DNA of 64,000 bases, taken from positions 1-64,000 of the forward strand of contig MDYQ01000051.1 of the NCBI GenBank assembly GCA_003024175.1, in the 5' to 3' direction. The notes beneath the pieces are model-generated. The model was given only the letters and a program-made list of their open reading frames with translations. It did not search any database and had not been told where the DNA came from. Shown here piece by piece: positions 23,625 through 34,160 of this stretch. The translations under genes and the position numbers were made by a program. How positions within the stretch are numbered: the stretch's first letter is position 1; each line of letters begins with the position of its first letter. Source of the DNA: Planoprotostelium fungivorum. Lineage: Eukaryota > Evosea > Variosea > Cavosteliida > Cavosteliaceae.

Positions 23625-25662
23625 TTAGATGGGCAACTTTTCGATGGCAGCGTTCAACGTGGCAATCTGAGAGTGGATCTCTTTGACGAACCTCGATAGC
23701 TTCTGCTTGTTGTCTAATACTTCCACTGACTGAGTGTAAGCGTTGTAACGAACCGAGAAGGGACGGTTCAACTGTGCTGCAAAATCGATGACCTTTGGAA
23801 AATGTCAGAAGAATAAAATGAAATAAATGGTGGACCTTCTCCTTTGCATCTTGGAAGGACTCGGCGACAAAGTAGGTGGGCTGGAAGGATGTCACGGGGT
23901 ATTTGGTGGTAGCAGCCTTCTCAGGAGAGAATGGGAGGTACTTTGGCTTCTGATCGTTACCACCTACATACAGATGAGAATCGAAAGACATCACGATGAT
24001 CATGATGTGGGTGATGACATCGATGAGACCATCATCACGATGCGAGATAGACATCTCACCCAGAGAGTACTCCAATTCACCGAAAGAAGAGAGGAGACCG
24101 GCACCGTATGCCTTCACATCGTCTCCCTCCTTGCAGACTCCAAACTCCACCGTGAACCAGTACACCTGTAATGACGTCAATCTACAACGTGAAATCGTCA
24201 AAATTCACCGTGGCCAACTTCTCAATGTCCTCGTCGCTGGCGCCCAGGGAAGCCAAACCAATTTCCTGGGAAAACTCGGCGAAATCTGGATCGGCGTACA
24301 AGGGTACGTGTCCCAATAATTCGTGACAGCAGTCACTGAGTTTTCGATGAGTTTCCCGTGAAATTTCAACGAAGACTCACGGCTCGGGAGTGTACAGGGG
24401 CTTCGAGCCGTGACGGATGTATTGAGTGGAGTGGAAGGTTCTAAAGGCTAAGCCGTTGAGGAAGTCACGTGATGACATCAGACCAGAGACGGGCCTCAAT
24501 CTCCAACCGGTGCACTCTGTTTGTGCGTCAGCGTCACGATGATCATCAGCTCATGATGGAGGAGAGTGGATCAAGAGATGAATTATGAAATGAATGCGTC
24601 AATCACGTAGGATCGAAGTGAGATGATGGATTATGATTGACAATTGATGATCGATGATGGTGAGCGAGTGATCAAGATGATGATGTGATGATGTGATGAT
24701 GTGATGATGTGATGATGTGATGATGTGACGTCTACCTTGGAGGTACCTCGATACGTCTTCCAACTGAGGGATAGCATCAGGTCCATAGCCACAGTTCTGT
24801 TCCAGAAGGGGCAGGACGTAGTTCTGCTGCTTGCAGGCGTGGCTGGGGTATAGAGATGTCAACTTCTTGTAGACAACTCCCCACGTTGCGTTCTCTTCTG
24901 CAGTGTACTGAACGTAAGGGATGCGGTCACCACTGTCGAACGTGTCATCAACGCATGCAGTGTGATCTCATCTCGTTAGAGGATGATGGATGACGTACTG
25001 TTTGTATTTGAGGGCGTTGGTTGTGATGGCGATCCTGCGCTTGCGGTACTCGGGATCAGTGAAACCAGGATGATCGGCGTCGAGATCGGTTCCATATTCC
25101 ATCGTCTTCGATGTGAACATGTCGAGATCAGACAACTTTCTTGGGAACCAAGGCACTGATGAAGATGAGTGGTGATGGACGATGTCGATGGAGTATTACC
25201 TTGCTGCATGTGACCTCCCGTTGTCGTGTTAGAGGTGAGCGTCTGAGAGATCATTGGGGTGTCACCCAATGTGGCAATGCCCAGTTCATTCAGACGATCA
25301 ATGACCTATGAAAATGATGAGATGGATTGATATGAGAGGCAGCACCTGTCCGATGACTTTCTCTGAGGCGTCGTCGATATCGACAAAAAAGTCGTAGTTG
25401 GTGGATTTAGAACGAGAAGGTCTGGATTCGATTCTTCCCAAATTGATCTTGTAGTCTTTCATCACGTCTAGCACCTGGCTAAGACTGCCAATGCGATTTG
25501 CAATGGAGAACATGAGGGAGACACGATTCGTGCTGCTGACCACCTACCAGATATCAGGATTTCAGACCTCTGTCCATTCTTCACCTTGTGGTTGATCTCA
25601 TTGTAGTTTTGAGAGACACCACTACCCAATCCACTGTGTGTGACGGCTACTGCTGTTGACAT
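23625..25662 (-). CDS. pah: Phenylalanine 4-hydroxylase
   Basis: This is an iron- and pterin-dependent enzyme converting phenylalanine to tyrosine in the cytosol. The start is ATG at 25660-25662 ([11 protein letters not shown]). An ACT regulatory domain follows ([20 protein letters not shown] to [10 protein letters not shown]), then the catalytic domain: [47 protein letters not shown], the block [20 protein letters not shown] and [13 protein letters not shown]. The iron ligands are visible as [11 protein letters not shown] (two His) and the Glu of [10 protein letters not shown]. The protein ends with a short oligomerisation-like helix ([13 protein letters not shown]) and TAA at 23625. About ten introns are removed, one carrying a TGATGATG array (24676-24730). 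The presence of the ACT domain and the motif spacing fit PAH better than tyrosine or tryptophan hydroxylase. Confidence 0.95.
24676..24730. repeat. TGATGATG 8-bp tandem array in intron
   Basis: About six near-perfect copies of an 8-bp TGATGATG unit lie in an intron of the phenylalanine hydroxylase gene. It is probably a length-variable microsatellite. Confidence 0.75.
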
Positions 25663-25929
25663 TTTCCTTGTGCTTATCTGATGATTGAGTTGAAATCGCT
25701 GCCTGTAGGTGTTGCTACGTGTGTTGGAATGTTCCTCAGGAAATTTTATGAAGTCCGAGATGCTTAGAATGTTCCGCTCGGAATAAACAGGAAGACTTGG
25801 CTCCTTCTCAGATGATGAAACAACATGAGACACCAACACACTACTTGTGATTCATACGGATGGTTTCATCTGCTCATTTGTGACAAGCAGAGAGAAAGAT
25901 GCATCTTTCGTCATAATCAGACGACTCCA

Positions 25930-26330
25930 CGTGTCTCTATTTTCCCAAGAGAGGCTGCTCGAGATCGATGCTCGGATGATCGCCTGCGTACGGAACAACA
26001 TTCTTGTTTTCGCATCGTGCGAGTCTCGATGGATGATGAACGTGTGAAATCGAACTCACGTCTCTTTCAACAGGATGTCGTCTCTGTTTTCTGCTGCTGC
26101 AGGCTCCGCGCGAGGGTGGGACCAGAAAAGCTTCAGTATGGTCGTTACTTCGCATCCCACGGTCCATAGGCTTCCCTTCATTTTCGTGTGCCACGGGATC
26201 GATGCGTTCATCGTCCAGCAGTTGACGAATGAACACAGAGGTAAAGAGCTGAGATATGATGTTCGATACACCGACGATCGCGATCGAGGCTTTGTGATCA
26301 AAGAATAGAATGGGAACCCCGTCATATCAC
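25930..26330 (-). pseudogene. Decayed ankyrin-repeat fragment
   Basis: Read on the minus strand, two overlapping frames carry pieces of the same repeat style as the intact ankyrin gene at 31052-32419: FIRQLLDDERIDPVAHENEG in one frame and ILKLFWSHPRAEPAAAENRD in the other. The switch of frame between consecutive repeats, the lack of a start and the short length indicate a broken copy. It lies 200 bp upstream of the first Zn2Cys6 gene, on the opposite strand, with no intact partner next to it. Confidence 0.6.
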
Positions 26331-26541
26331 GATGACCAACATAAAGAGATGTGGACTCCCCATATCTTGAATTTATTGTGCTCGTTCTCTGATATCGGTT
26401 CTGATTCGTATGGTACGATTCAAACTCACGCGATGATCGTCGCCTTCACATCACCTGTGACAGATCGGCCCGACACACATCGACTACTTTCCGACTCGGG
26501 AGGTTTGAATCTATCAACCCTGCGCTTCAGACAGCAACAAC

Positions 26542-28049
26542 ATGCACGAAGAGTTGATTACACACACAAATCCTTCTTCTGGACCGGTGCGTCTACGAAC
26601 AAAAACAGCTTGTGAGTTCGTCGTAATTCGTCGTGATTGAATAGAGGAGGTGCTGCTTGCAGAAGAAGTCATGTGACCTGTAATACTGGTGGGCTGATAA
26701 TATCTTGTTAATTACATCGTACAGACGAGATCGAATCTTGTTTATTCTTCTGCAGTTCGACCCTGTCCACGCTGCGTAAGAAAAGGAATCTCTTGTGAAG
26801 AGCCAATATCTGGTCGATCTCAAAACAGGTATCACATTATCAACTCGTCAATCTTCGCATCAGCATCAAATGAGGCTCAATGACTGACAGAAAGAGAGTT
26901 GATTACTCTTCCACAGAATCAGATCTCGCATCCGATCCTTCTGATCGTCTGGATGGCTTTCTGTCTGGCTGGGATTTCCTTGTTCCCGAGATCGCAACCA
27001 CTGAAGCAGAAGCATTACCTGTCCTCAGTTTCAGCGACACTGATTTCTCTCACGTCATGTTCAATCATCTGATGAATCCCAATGAAGACGTTCCCACTCC
27101 ACCATCGATCAGCTGTCCGATCGAAGAAGATAACATCATGAAAGTCAAATTCAAAGAGGCGTGAGTAGAATGATTCAAATGATGATGGAAGATGACGGAC
27201 CTTCAGAGGTATTGATACGGAAGATCATGTCACGGTTTGGAAAGGCATCAATGAGACGATCGAGCACTTTGCAAAGTTATGCACCATCGAGCAGAAGAAG
27301 AAGATGTGGGACACGTTTCGTCAGAGCTTAGAGGTGAGAACATCACCGGCGATGACGGATCGATTGATGATGACAGGAGAGCATCAAGAGTGCAGACTCT
27401 GTGGAGGTGAGCGGTGGCGGGAATTTTGAATTTTGAATGCAGCGACAGATACCTATCCTCATCTGGGGGAAATTTGGTGTGCCACAGATTTCATCAAAGT
27501 GCTGAAGATATTTTAGCGACGATCTATCACATCAACAAAGGTTACGCAGACAACACAGGTGATCGTACCAATTTTCAAGTCCATCTCGAACATCGAATCA
27601 GTTGCGAATGATTGAAAAGGACAATCCACAACGTTGTAATCCGTGCAGGCTTTCCCTACGGTGATCCAAGTGACAGTATCGGCCTCTTTGACATCACTCA
27701 ATCTGAACTCATCGATCTGGTGAGAAAGATATTACCACAGCTCTTCCTCAACAGAGACATCAACAAGTTTCAGATCGTCATCGATCTTCACCGTGACGTT
27801 GTTACTATTTAGAATGGGAAGACGCTGCCTAACAAGAATGGTACAACGATGAAAGGACACATCATCACGACAGTCAAGAGAGACATATTCGGTTTACCTG
27901 GTGATAATCTATACAACCTCAATACTCATCAGTATTATCTTCATCCATCTGATTGAGAGACAGAATATTTTATCAGTCACGCCATCTTTGACACGCCCAA
28001 GGAAGGTTTAGTGATCACGGAGGAAAATGGAAACCCGATCATCTCGTGA
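26542..28049 (+). CDS. Zn(II)2Cys6-PAS regulator, copy 1
   Basis: This is a putative DNA-binding transcription regulator. The start is ATG 26542. The first exon ends inside the first Cys codon of the cluster, and splicing to about 26672 gives CAACRRSHVTCN, then the next exon gives VRPCPRCVRKGISCEEP. Together they form a canonical C-x2-C-x6-C-x5-C-x2-C-x6-C binuclear zinc cluster. An acidic/Ser-rich linker follows with LSGWDFL and VPTPPSI. A helical segment comes next (TVWKGINETIEHFAKLCTIE). The C-terminus is PAS-like (IPILIWGKF, ATIYHINKGYADNT, then FPYGDPSDSIGLFDITQ, RDINKFQ, VKRDIFGLP, YFISHAIFDTP), ending at TGA 28047-28049. Zn2Cys6 plus C-terminal PAS is the layout of fungal Ert1/AcuK/Rds2 regulators of gluconeogenesis. 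Ligand and targets are unknown. About eleven introns share positions with the two other copies. One intron, 27477-27507, is only 31 nt. Confidence 0.85.
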
Positions 28050-28206
28050 TGATGAAATAAAGACGAGGCATGAAGACTCTCGAAGCGGAGAAATCAGAAA
28101 ATTCGAACCGTATAGATCCAGAGGTATATGAAAACCGCTCTGATACCTCTGAATGTGAATTTGGGGGAGTGGTTCCTTGTGATGAACAATGGGCATGCCC
28201 TCATTC
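28050..28206. other. Spacer downstream of copy 1
   Basis: This carries an AATAAAGAC polyadenylation-like sequence just after the stop of copy 1. The same ATAAAGAC follows the stop of copies 2 and 3, so it is probably an inherited 3' end signal. Confidence 0.5.
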
Positions 28207-28720
28207 TCATAAAACGCCTAATTCGTGAAACACGTGAAACACAACGAGGCACTTATGAGCGCGTGTTTTGATGCACGAGAGGTTGAACTCATCCCAAAAA
28301 ACCCCTACGATGCGCCAGATCATGTTGTGCCACGCTAAGGCCGAGCCTCCAACCACCTTGTTTCTCATCACGTCCTTGCATGCTTTCCAGGCCTTCATTC
28401 TCCCAAACACCCTCTCTATGATGATTCTCTTAGAGGACAGTTGTTTAGAAAGTTCCTTTGACTTGGTGCCGGTACAATCGACATGAATGCCATATCGTGC
28501 GAGTCCTCCGATCTGCTCACTCTCCTCATGTTGCAGGAGTGTTCCTTCTGTCCTTTGCAGTGCGGGCAGGGGCAGTAGAAGCGGTTCTGAATTTTGTTTC
28601 CAATGAGGTAGTGATAGAGACAAGAGGGCAGATGATCGAGTAGAGCACTGGAGTGAACACATAGGGCGCACAGTGGGCAGAAGGACTGGAATGGAGGGAC
28701 ATTGATCTCAGTGAAACTGA
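28207..28720 (-). mobile_element. DNA-transposon remnant: zinc finger and DDE-type transposase end
   Basis: On the minus strand a Cys/His-rich segment (SFCPLCALCVHSSALLDHLP, then YCPCPHCKGQKEHSC; about 28700-28510) precedes a typical DDE_Tnp_4/IS5-Harbinger-like transposase C-terminus: GIHVDCTGTKSKELSKQL, IIIERVFGRMKAW and GSALAWHNMIWRI (about 28500-28300). RVFGRMK with the preceding Glu is the recognisable part. The two pieces lie in different frames and the central catalytic region with the first two Asp residues is absent, so the copy is truncated and inactive. I found no convincing terminal inverted repeats. It lies in the spacer between Zn2Cys6 copies 1 and 2. Confidence 0.65.
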
Positions 28721-29070
28721 GTTACTGCGGAAGGACCAAATGGGCCCACCGATGGACACAATTCATTCTTGAGGTGTTTGTAAATCGAAATATCGGGCAT
28801 GTCCGTGCATTTGGATCAGGGAGAGAAGTGATCCATTCTCAATGCACCATTGACTACCAACCGGAAAAACCGAATCACCTTCCGGAGGATTCAATGCGCC
28901 GCCAGTTCAAACTACGCAGAATTCCGCGCGCAACTGGTCGGTTCTTTTCGAGTTTCACGTTGGTGACCCCTGGGCTGTCAAATTCTATCAAAGTCTACAT
29001 TTGTGAAAACTCGAGGGTTGGCGGCGCTTTGCGGGCTGCGATCTCACATCACATCGACATCGACAGGAAC
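28721..29070. other. Upstream flank of copy 2
   Basis: About 350 bp with no supported gene. It should hold the promoter of Zn2Cys6 copy 2. The last 40 bp before the ATG resemble the same position in copies 1 and 3 (AACxACATGCA-like). Confidence 0.4.
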
Positions 29071-30603
29071 ATGCAAGGACAACCCTTCATGTCACAGAAC
29101 AACCCTTCTTCTGGACCGATACGCCTGCGAAATAGAACAGCGTGTGAGTCGATCGAGGGCGGGAATGAGACTAATTAGAGGAGGTGCTGCCTGCAGAAAG
29201 AGTCACGTGAGTTGCGACGCGAGTAAGTCTGATACATCTGATCCGACGAGAAGTGGCACGATCTCATACGCTGTAGATCGACCGTGTCCCCAGTGCGTTA
29301 GAAAAGGTATACCTTGTGAGGAGCCAGGGCCCAGACGCTCACAAAACAGGTACCCATTGTCGATTCTTCATCGTGTCTATTCTGAGACTCAATCACAACA
29401 GGAGAAGAGCTGACGATCCTTATACACATTTTGATCTCACATCTGAACCGTCATCTGACCAATTGGAGGGCTGTCTGTCCGGCTGGGATTTCTTCGATCC
29501 AGAGAATGCAGCCACGTCCGGGTGTATAAATTCACCAGTTCTGAGTTTCAGCGACTCTGACTACTCTCACATCAAATTCAATCAGCTGCTGAATGCGACC
29601 GAAGATATTCCCACCCCACCATCAATCAGCCACCCCAGTGACGATAAAGAGAACATCATGAAGATGAAATTCCAAGAAGCGTGAGTGAACGACTCATCAA
29701 CCACCATGCTAAACCTCACGAGTGGCATCGACATGGATGACAACACTACCGTTTGGAAAGGAATACACGAGACAATCGACCATTTCGCGAGCTTATGCAC
29801 CACAGAGCAGAAGAGAAAATTGTGGAACTCGTTCCGCCAGAGTCTAGAGGTGAGGGAACAATCGAGGAAGGGACTGATGGAAGATGACAGGAGAGCATAA
29901 AGAGCGCAGCATCTGTAGAGGTGAGAAGTGGCGGGAAGTTTGAATATTGAACAACGTGACAGATACCGGTCATCATATGGGGGAAATACAGTGAGGAGGC
30001 AAGTTCGTCAAATACCTGAAGAAGTTTCAGCCACGATATACTACATCAACAAAGCTTATGCAGATACCACGGGTGATCACGATCATCATCACATCTTAAA
30101 AGCGATACCGCTCCCTCTGATTGAAATTCAATCGTTCTACAACTTTGTAAATCGTACAGGTTTTCCATGGGGTGCACCCGATGACAGCATCAACCTCCTT
30201 GACATCATCGCGCCCGAGTTCATCAATCTAGTCAGAGACATTTTACCACAGATATTCATCAACAGAGACGTCACAAAATTTCAAATCGTGAGTCTCGTCA
30301 TCATCATCGCATGACACGAAGGATCAGAACGGATGGACGTTACCCAACAGAGATGGGACACCGATGAAGGGATACGTAGTCACGACAGTGAAGAGAGACG
30401 TCTTTGGGCTACCCGGTAAGAATCTTTGTCTCCTTTAGTTTTCCATCATGATCACTTCATCACCCACCATCGATCGACATCAACATCATCGACATCGAGT
30501 GAAGTGAGGCACAGAGTATTTCATCAGTCACGCCATCTTTGAATCACCCAATCGAGGTCTAGTGCTCATAAGACCGAACGAGAACCCCTTCATCTCCGAG
30601 TGA
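29071..30603 (+). CDS. Zn(II)2Cys6-PAS regulator, copy 2
   Basis: This is a paralogue of the genes at 26542 and 32630, with the same exon plan. ATG 29071 opens MQGQPFMSQNN. The first intron splits the first Cys codon, and splicing gives CAACRKSHVSCDAS. A further intron leads to DRPCPQCVRKGIPCEEPGPR, completing the six-Cys cluster; the spacing between Cys 3 and Cys 4 depends on where the intron around 29225-29275 is cut. The linker is acidic (LTSEPSSDQLEG, CLSGWDFFDPE, IPTPPSISHP). The helix TVWKGIHETIDHFASLCTTE and a PAS-like C-terminus follow (ATIYYINKAYADTT, FPWGAPDDSINLLDIIAPEF, NRDVTKFQI, YFISHAIFESPNRGLVL), TGA at 30601-30603. A 31-nt intron sits at 29991-30021, exactly where copies 1 and 3 have one. 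The frame appears intact, so it could be functional. Confidence 0.85.
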
Positions 30604-31051
30604 TGGACATAAAGACAATCTATGACCAACGTGATTCTGAACTGGAACGTTTGTGTTCGGTAGATTGTTGACATTTCACCATCATCACAACATAAATCGC
30701 GCCTGCACATCCCAGAGATGCAAACATAAAGATCCTTACCCGGCCGGATTCGTTTCGGGAAGAGAATGACATCGCGTCTCGTTAAGAATTCCAGATCACC
30801 TATAGAACCACATCGCATCTCAAAACCGAAGAGTCAGTCGATGACAAACGGAATCCTCTCGAGCCACGATGTCACGACACTCATCCTCAGGGTGATCTTG
30901 GAGGAAAAGGAGGTCCTGGACGTTGGAGGAGATGCTAACAGCCGCACGAATGTAAGGAGAATACGATTTGGCATCCTTCGTCGCACTTGCAGACTCTCAC
31001 TGGTGATCTTCACATACCTCTGTTCTCTTATTCTAGTTCTGAACCTTCTCA
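30604..31051. other. Spacer between copy 2 and the ankyrin gene
   Basis: It starts with ATAAAGAC after the stop of copy 2. An open stretch at 30766-30958 on the plus strand (NGILSSHDVTTLILRVILEE) might be an upstream exon of the ankyrin gene, ending at a GTAAGG donor. I could not find an acceptor that joins it in frame, so I leave it unassigned. Confidence 0.4.
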
Positions 31052-32419
31052 GTGGACACTTTCACTGACTTGCTTGACTATGACGACCTTCTGGCAGCCA
31101 TAGAGAGAAAGTCAGCTCGTTCAGTCCGCTTTCTTGTCAGTCAGTCTGTCGAGCTGACAGCCGATCCTGTGAGCCACCTGTATCTGCAGCACAGAACACC
31201 ACAGCGCATTGTCAGAGACATACTGAGAGAGCTGCTGCGACATCCACAGGTCGATCCATCTCGCAACGACAACTGGGCCATCTTCCATGCAGCCAAGAGA
31301 GGTCACGCAGGCGCCATAAGGCTTCTGTTATCTGATCCTCGTGTGGACCCGTCAGCGAGAGACAACGAGGTCATCATCCGTGCATGCATGACGTCGAGCC
31401 ACAGGTCAGTCGAGCTTCTCTTATCTGATCCCAGGGTCGATCCATCAACCAGGCGCAACAATGCGCTTCACTATGCGATCACGAGCGGTCACTTGCGCAT
31501 GGCTTGGGTGCTCCTGGACGATCTACGCTTAGACCCCACGGCATTCAACAACGAAGTGTTCACGAGGGCCTTGTCAACCAGGCGCACTGCCACGCTGAAG
31601 CTCCTCTTGTCCCATCCTCGGGCAGACCCGGCAGCAGGCGACAATACCGCCATCAGAGACATCAATATTCTTGATTGCCTCGCACAGCTCCTCTTGGCGG
31701 ATAACCGAGTGGACCCTTCCAGTAGAAATAACGAGGCCATCCGTAACGCTTGTCTTGGTGGTTCGATTGAGCTCGTACAATTGCTTCTGGAGGACTGCAG
31801 GGCCGATCCATCATCAAATAACAACGAGGCCATTCGAAATGCTTCTGGTTTCGGCGATACCGAGATCGTAAGATTGCTACTGGGGGATAGTAGGGTAGAT
31901 CCATCGGCAGAAAACAACGAGGCATTGGTAGAGGCGTGTTGTCACGGCCATCAGGAAATCGTCGAGTTGCTGCTGGCCCATCCTTCAGTCAATCCTTCGG
32001 TCGTGAATGACGTGATCAGCAGCCACAAACTTGACCTCGAAGCCTTCCGGCTGCTACTGAACGATCCACGCGTGGATCCATCAGTGGAAGACAACAAGGC
32101 CATCCGATCGGTCTTCTCGCAGGCAAATCAGACGGAGATAGCTCGGCTGCTATTGTCACATCCCAAGGTCGATCCATCAGCGAGAGATGACGAGGCCCTA
32201 CGGATCGCGGCACGCCGGGGACAGACGGACATGGTCAGACTACTCTTGGAAGATCCTCGTGTGGATCCAACGGCAAACGACAACGAGGCCATGCAGGTTG
32301 CGATCTACAGAGGACATACGGAGATCGTCAAGCTTTTATCACTGAGAGCAGAGACGAACCGAACGGGAGTCTTTCAGAAGGTTGTCCATATGGCGAAGGA
32401 CATTTTTGGGAAGATGTGA
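31052..32419 (+). CDS. Ankyrin-repeat protein
   Basis: The protein of about 450 residues consists almost wholly of about a dozen 31-34-residue ankyrin repeats of one style. The helix pair ends in LLLSDPRVDPS or LLLEDPRVDPT and the next repeat begins DNEAI, DNKAI or NNEAI. Ankyrin repeats bind other proteins, and no enzymatic domain is attached. It starts with DTFTDLLDYDDLLAAIERKS and stops with TGA at 32417-32419. No ATG begins the open frame; the first codons lie just after an AG, so an upstream exon is expected and the start given is only the limit of the open frame. The repeats are unusually uniform, which suggests recent internal duplication. The decayed fragment at 25930-26330 is a relative. 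The gene separates Zn2Cys6 copies 2 and 3. Confidence 0.85.
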   Translation: MDTFTDLLDYDDLLAAIERKSARSVRFLVSQSVELTADPVSHLYLQHRTPQRIVRDILRELLRHPQVDPSRNDNWAIFHAAKRGHAGAIRLLLSDPRVDPSARDNEVIIRACMTSSHRSVELLLSDPRVDPSTRRNNALHYAITSGHLRMAWVLLDDLRLDPTAFNNEVFTRALSTRRTATLKLLLSHPRADPAAGDNTAIRDINILDCLAQLLLADNRVDPSSRNNEAIRNACLGGSIELVQLLLEDCRADPSSNNNEAIRNASGFGDTEIVRLLLGDSRVDPSAENNEALVEACCHGHQEIVELLLAHPSVNPSVVNDVISSHKLDLEAFRLLLNDPRVDPSVEDNKAIRSVFSQANQTEIARLLLSHPKVDPSARDDEALRIAARRGQTDMVRLLLEDPRVDPTANDNEAMQVAIYRGHTEIVKLLSLRAETNRTGVFQKVVHMAKDIFGKM

Positions 32420-32629
32420 CTTTGGATCCGGTAGATAAAATGTTGTGTTATAACTTTGTATTGGAGAGGGTAATCGTGGGGTTCTCTGCACCTTTGAATG
32501 AACGACAGAAGATTTGTTTGGAGGAAGACTTATTGGACAACGATCGCGGTACCTATTCTTGCGCGTTGTAGCTGCCGGAGCTCATCGGGCCGGTGTGCGG
32601 AAAATTAGATACCATCAACCAGCAACGAC

Positions 32630-34160
32630 ATGCAAGAGGAACTCTTCACGACACAGACGATTCTTAATGCTGAACCGATACGACTGCGAAACAAAACAGC
32701 ATGTGAGTGTATGGAATTGGCTAAATTGTGACTAATGAGAAAAGGTGCTGCCTGCAGAAAGAGTCACGTGAGTTGTGATGCGAGTGAGTCGAAGCGTCTG
32801 AAGAAGCTCTGTTATTCTGATCATGTGCACAGATCGACCGTGTCCCCGCTGCATTAGAAAAGGTATACCTTGCGAACAACCCACACCCGGACACACTCAG
32901 AAGAGGTATCACATCATCCATTCACATAGTGTCAGTATCTCAATCGCATACAGGAGAAGAGCCGACGATCCTTTCACACAATCAGATCTAACATCTGATC
33001 CATCTTCTGATCTCTTAGACGATTTCCTGACCGGCTGGAACTTCTTCGTCCCCGATGCTGCGACGACAACCGAGAGCGAATCACCCGTTCTCGATTTCAG
33101 CGACACCGAATCGTCTCGCATCGCATTCGATCACATGATGAATCCCATCACAGATGTTCCTACTCCACCATCCATCACATATCCACTCGATGATAACTTT
33201 ATGAAGAGGAAGTTTCAAGAAGCGTGAGTCCATACAAATCCATCACACGCTCATCATCATCCCATCACGAATGCTGATGATGATCATCAGTGGCATCGAT
33301 GTGAATGACAATGTTGCCGTTTGGAAAGGCATTCACGAGACGATCGAGCACTTTGCAAAGTTGTGCACCATTGAGCAGAAGAAGAAGCTGTGGAACACGT
33401 TTCGTCAGAGCTTAGAGGTAGGGCGGTTGATCATCTCGTGGGGCTGACAGACGACAGGAGAGCATCAGGAATGCAGATTCTGTAGAGGTGAGAAGTGGCG
33501 GGAAGTTTGAATTTTGAACGACGTGACAGATACCGGTCATCATCTGGGGGAAATTTGGTGACGTTGACAGTTCTGCGAAAACCTGAAGAGATTTCAGCCA
33601 CCATCTACTACATCAACAAAGCATATGCAGATACCACGGGTGACATCATCTTTCATTTCTCTTTTCATTCTTTTCATCTGATTCAGAAGATGAGAGAAAC
33701 GATTTGACACAAGACTCCATCTACAACGTTGTAATTCGACCAGGTTTTCCTTCGGGTGTACCGGGTGATAACGTCAGCCTCTTTGACATCATCCAACCAG
33801 ATCTTATGAACTTGGTGAGAAAGTTACTGCCCCAGATATTTCTCAACAGAGACATCAACAAATTCCAACTCGTGAGACGCACCATCATGATCGCATGACG
33901 CGCTCATGATCATCAGAACGACGAGGCTGTACCGAATAAGGAGGGGAAGCTGATGAGAGGATCTGTCATCACGACCATCAAGAGAGACGTCTTTGGATTA
34001 CCCGGTAGGATATACATATCCGATGTTCATCAACATCGTGGATCATCATCATCTGATGCGAGAGACAGAATACTTTGTCGGTCACGCCATCTTTGAATCA
34101 CCCAACCGAGGTTTGGTGCTCACGGGCCAGAATGGAAATCCATTCATTTCTGAATCATAA
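32630..34160 (+). CDS. Zn(II)2Cys6-PAS regulator, copy 3
   Basis: This is the third paralogue. ATG 32630 opens MQEELFTTQTILN. Splicing across a donor GTGAGT at 32702 and an AG at about 32744 gives CAACRKSHVSCDAS, followed by DRPCPRCIRKGIPCEQPTP in the next exon. The linker repeats the family pattern (LTSDPSSDLLDDFLTGWNFF, VPTPPSITYP). The helix AVWKGIHETIEHFAKLCTIE and the PAS-like end follow (ATIYYINKAYADTT, FPSGVPGDNVSLFDIIQPDL, NRDINKFQL, IKRDVFGLP, YFVGHAIFESPNRGLVL), TAA at 34158-34160. The frame is intact. A 31-nt intron (33558-33588) interrupts the PAS-like region; reading through it would give a stop in all three copies. The intron before FPSG carries the ATCTACAACGTTGTA motif, with weaker versions at the same place in copies 1 and 2. 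Confidence 0.86.
33558..33588 (+). other. 31-nt intron, conserved in three paralogues
   Basis: GTGACG...CTGAAG, 31 nt, matches introns of identical length at 27477-27507 and 29991-30021. Splicing keeps the frame from WGKF or WGKY into SATIYYINK or LATIYHINK. Retention gives an in-frame TGA in every copy. Confidence 0.7.

Noticed and set aside
24676-24730. Regular 8-bp repeats that could be read as a CRISPR-like array
   Set aside because: Units are contiguous with no spacers and lie in an intron. This is a microsatellite.
26075-26308. Plus-strand frame reading AAAGSARGWDQKSFS
   Set aside because: The same pattern appears antisense to the ankyrin gene at 31574-31780. It is the shadow of the ankyrin fragment on the minus strand.
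26542-34160. Recent horizontal transfer of the Zn2Cys6 genes from a fungus
   Set aside because: Intron size, splice borders, recurrent intron motifs and 3' signals match neighbouring amoebal genes, and three diverged copies exist. Any transfer would have to be old.
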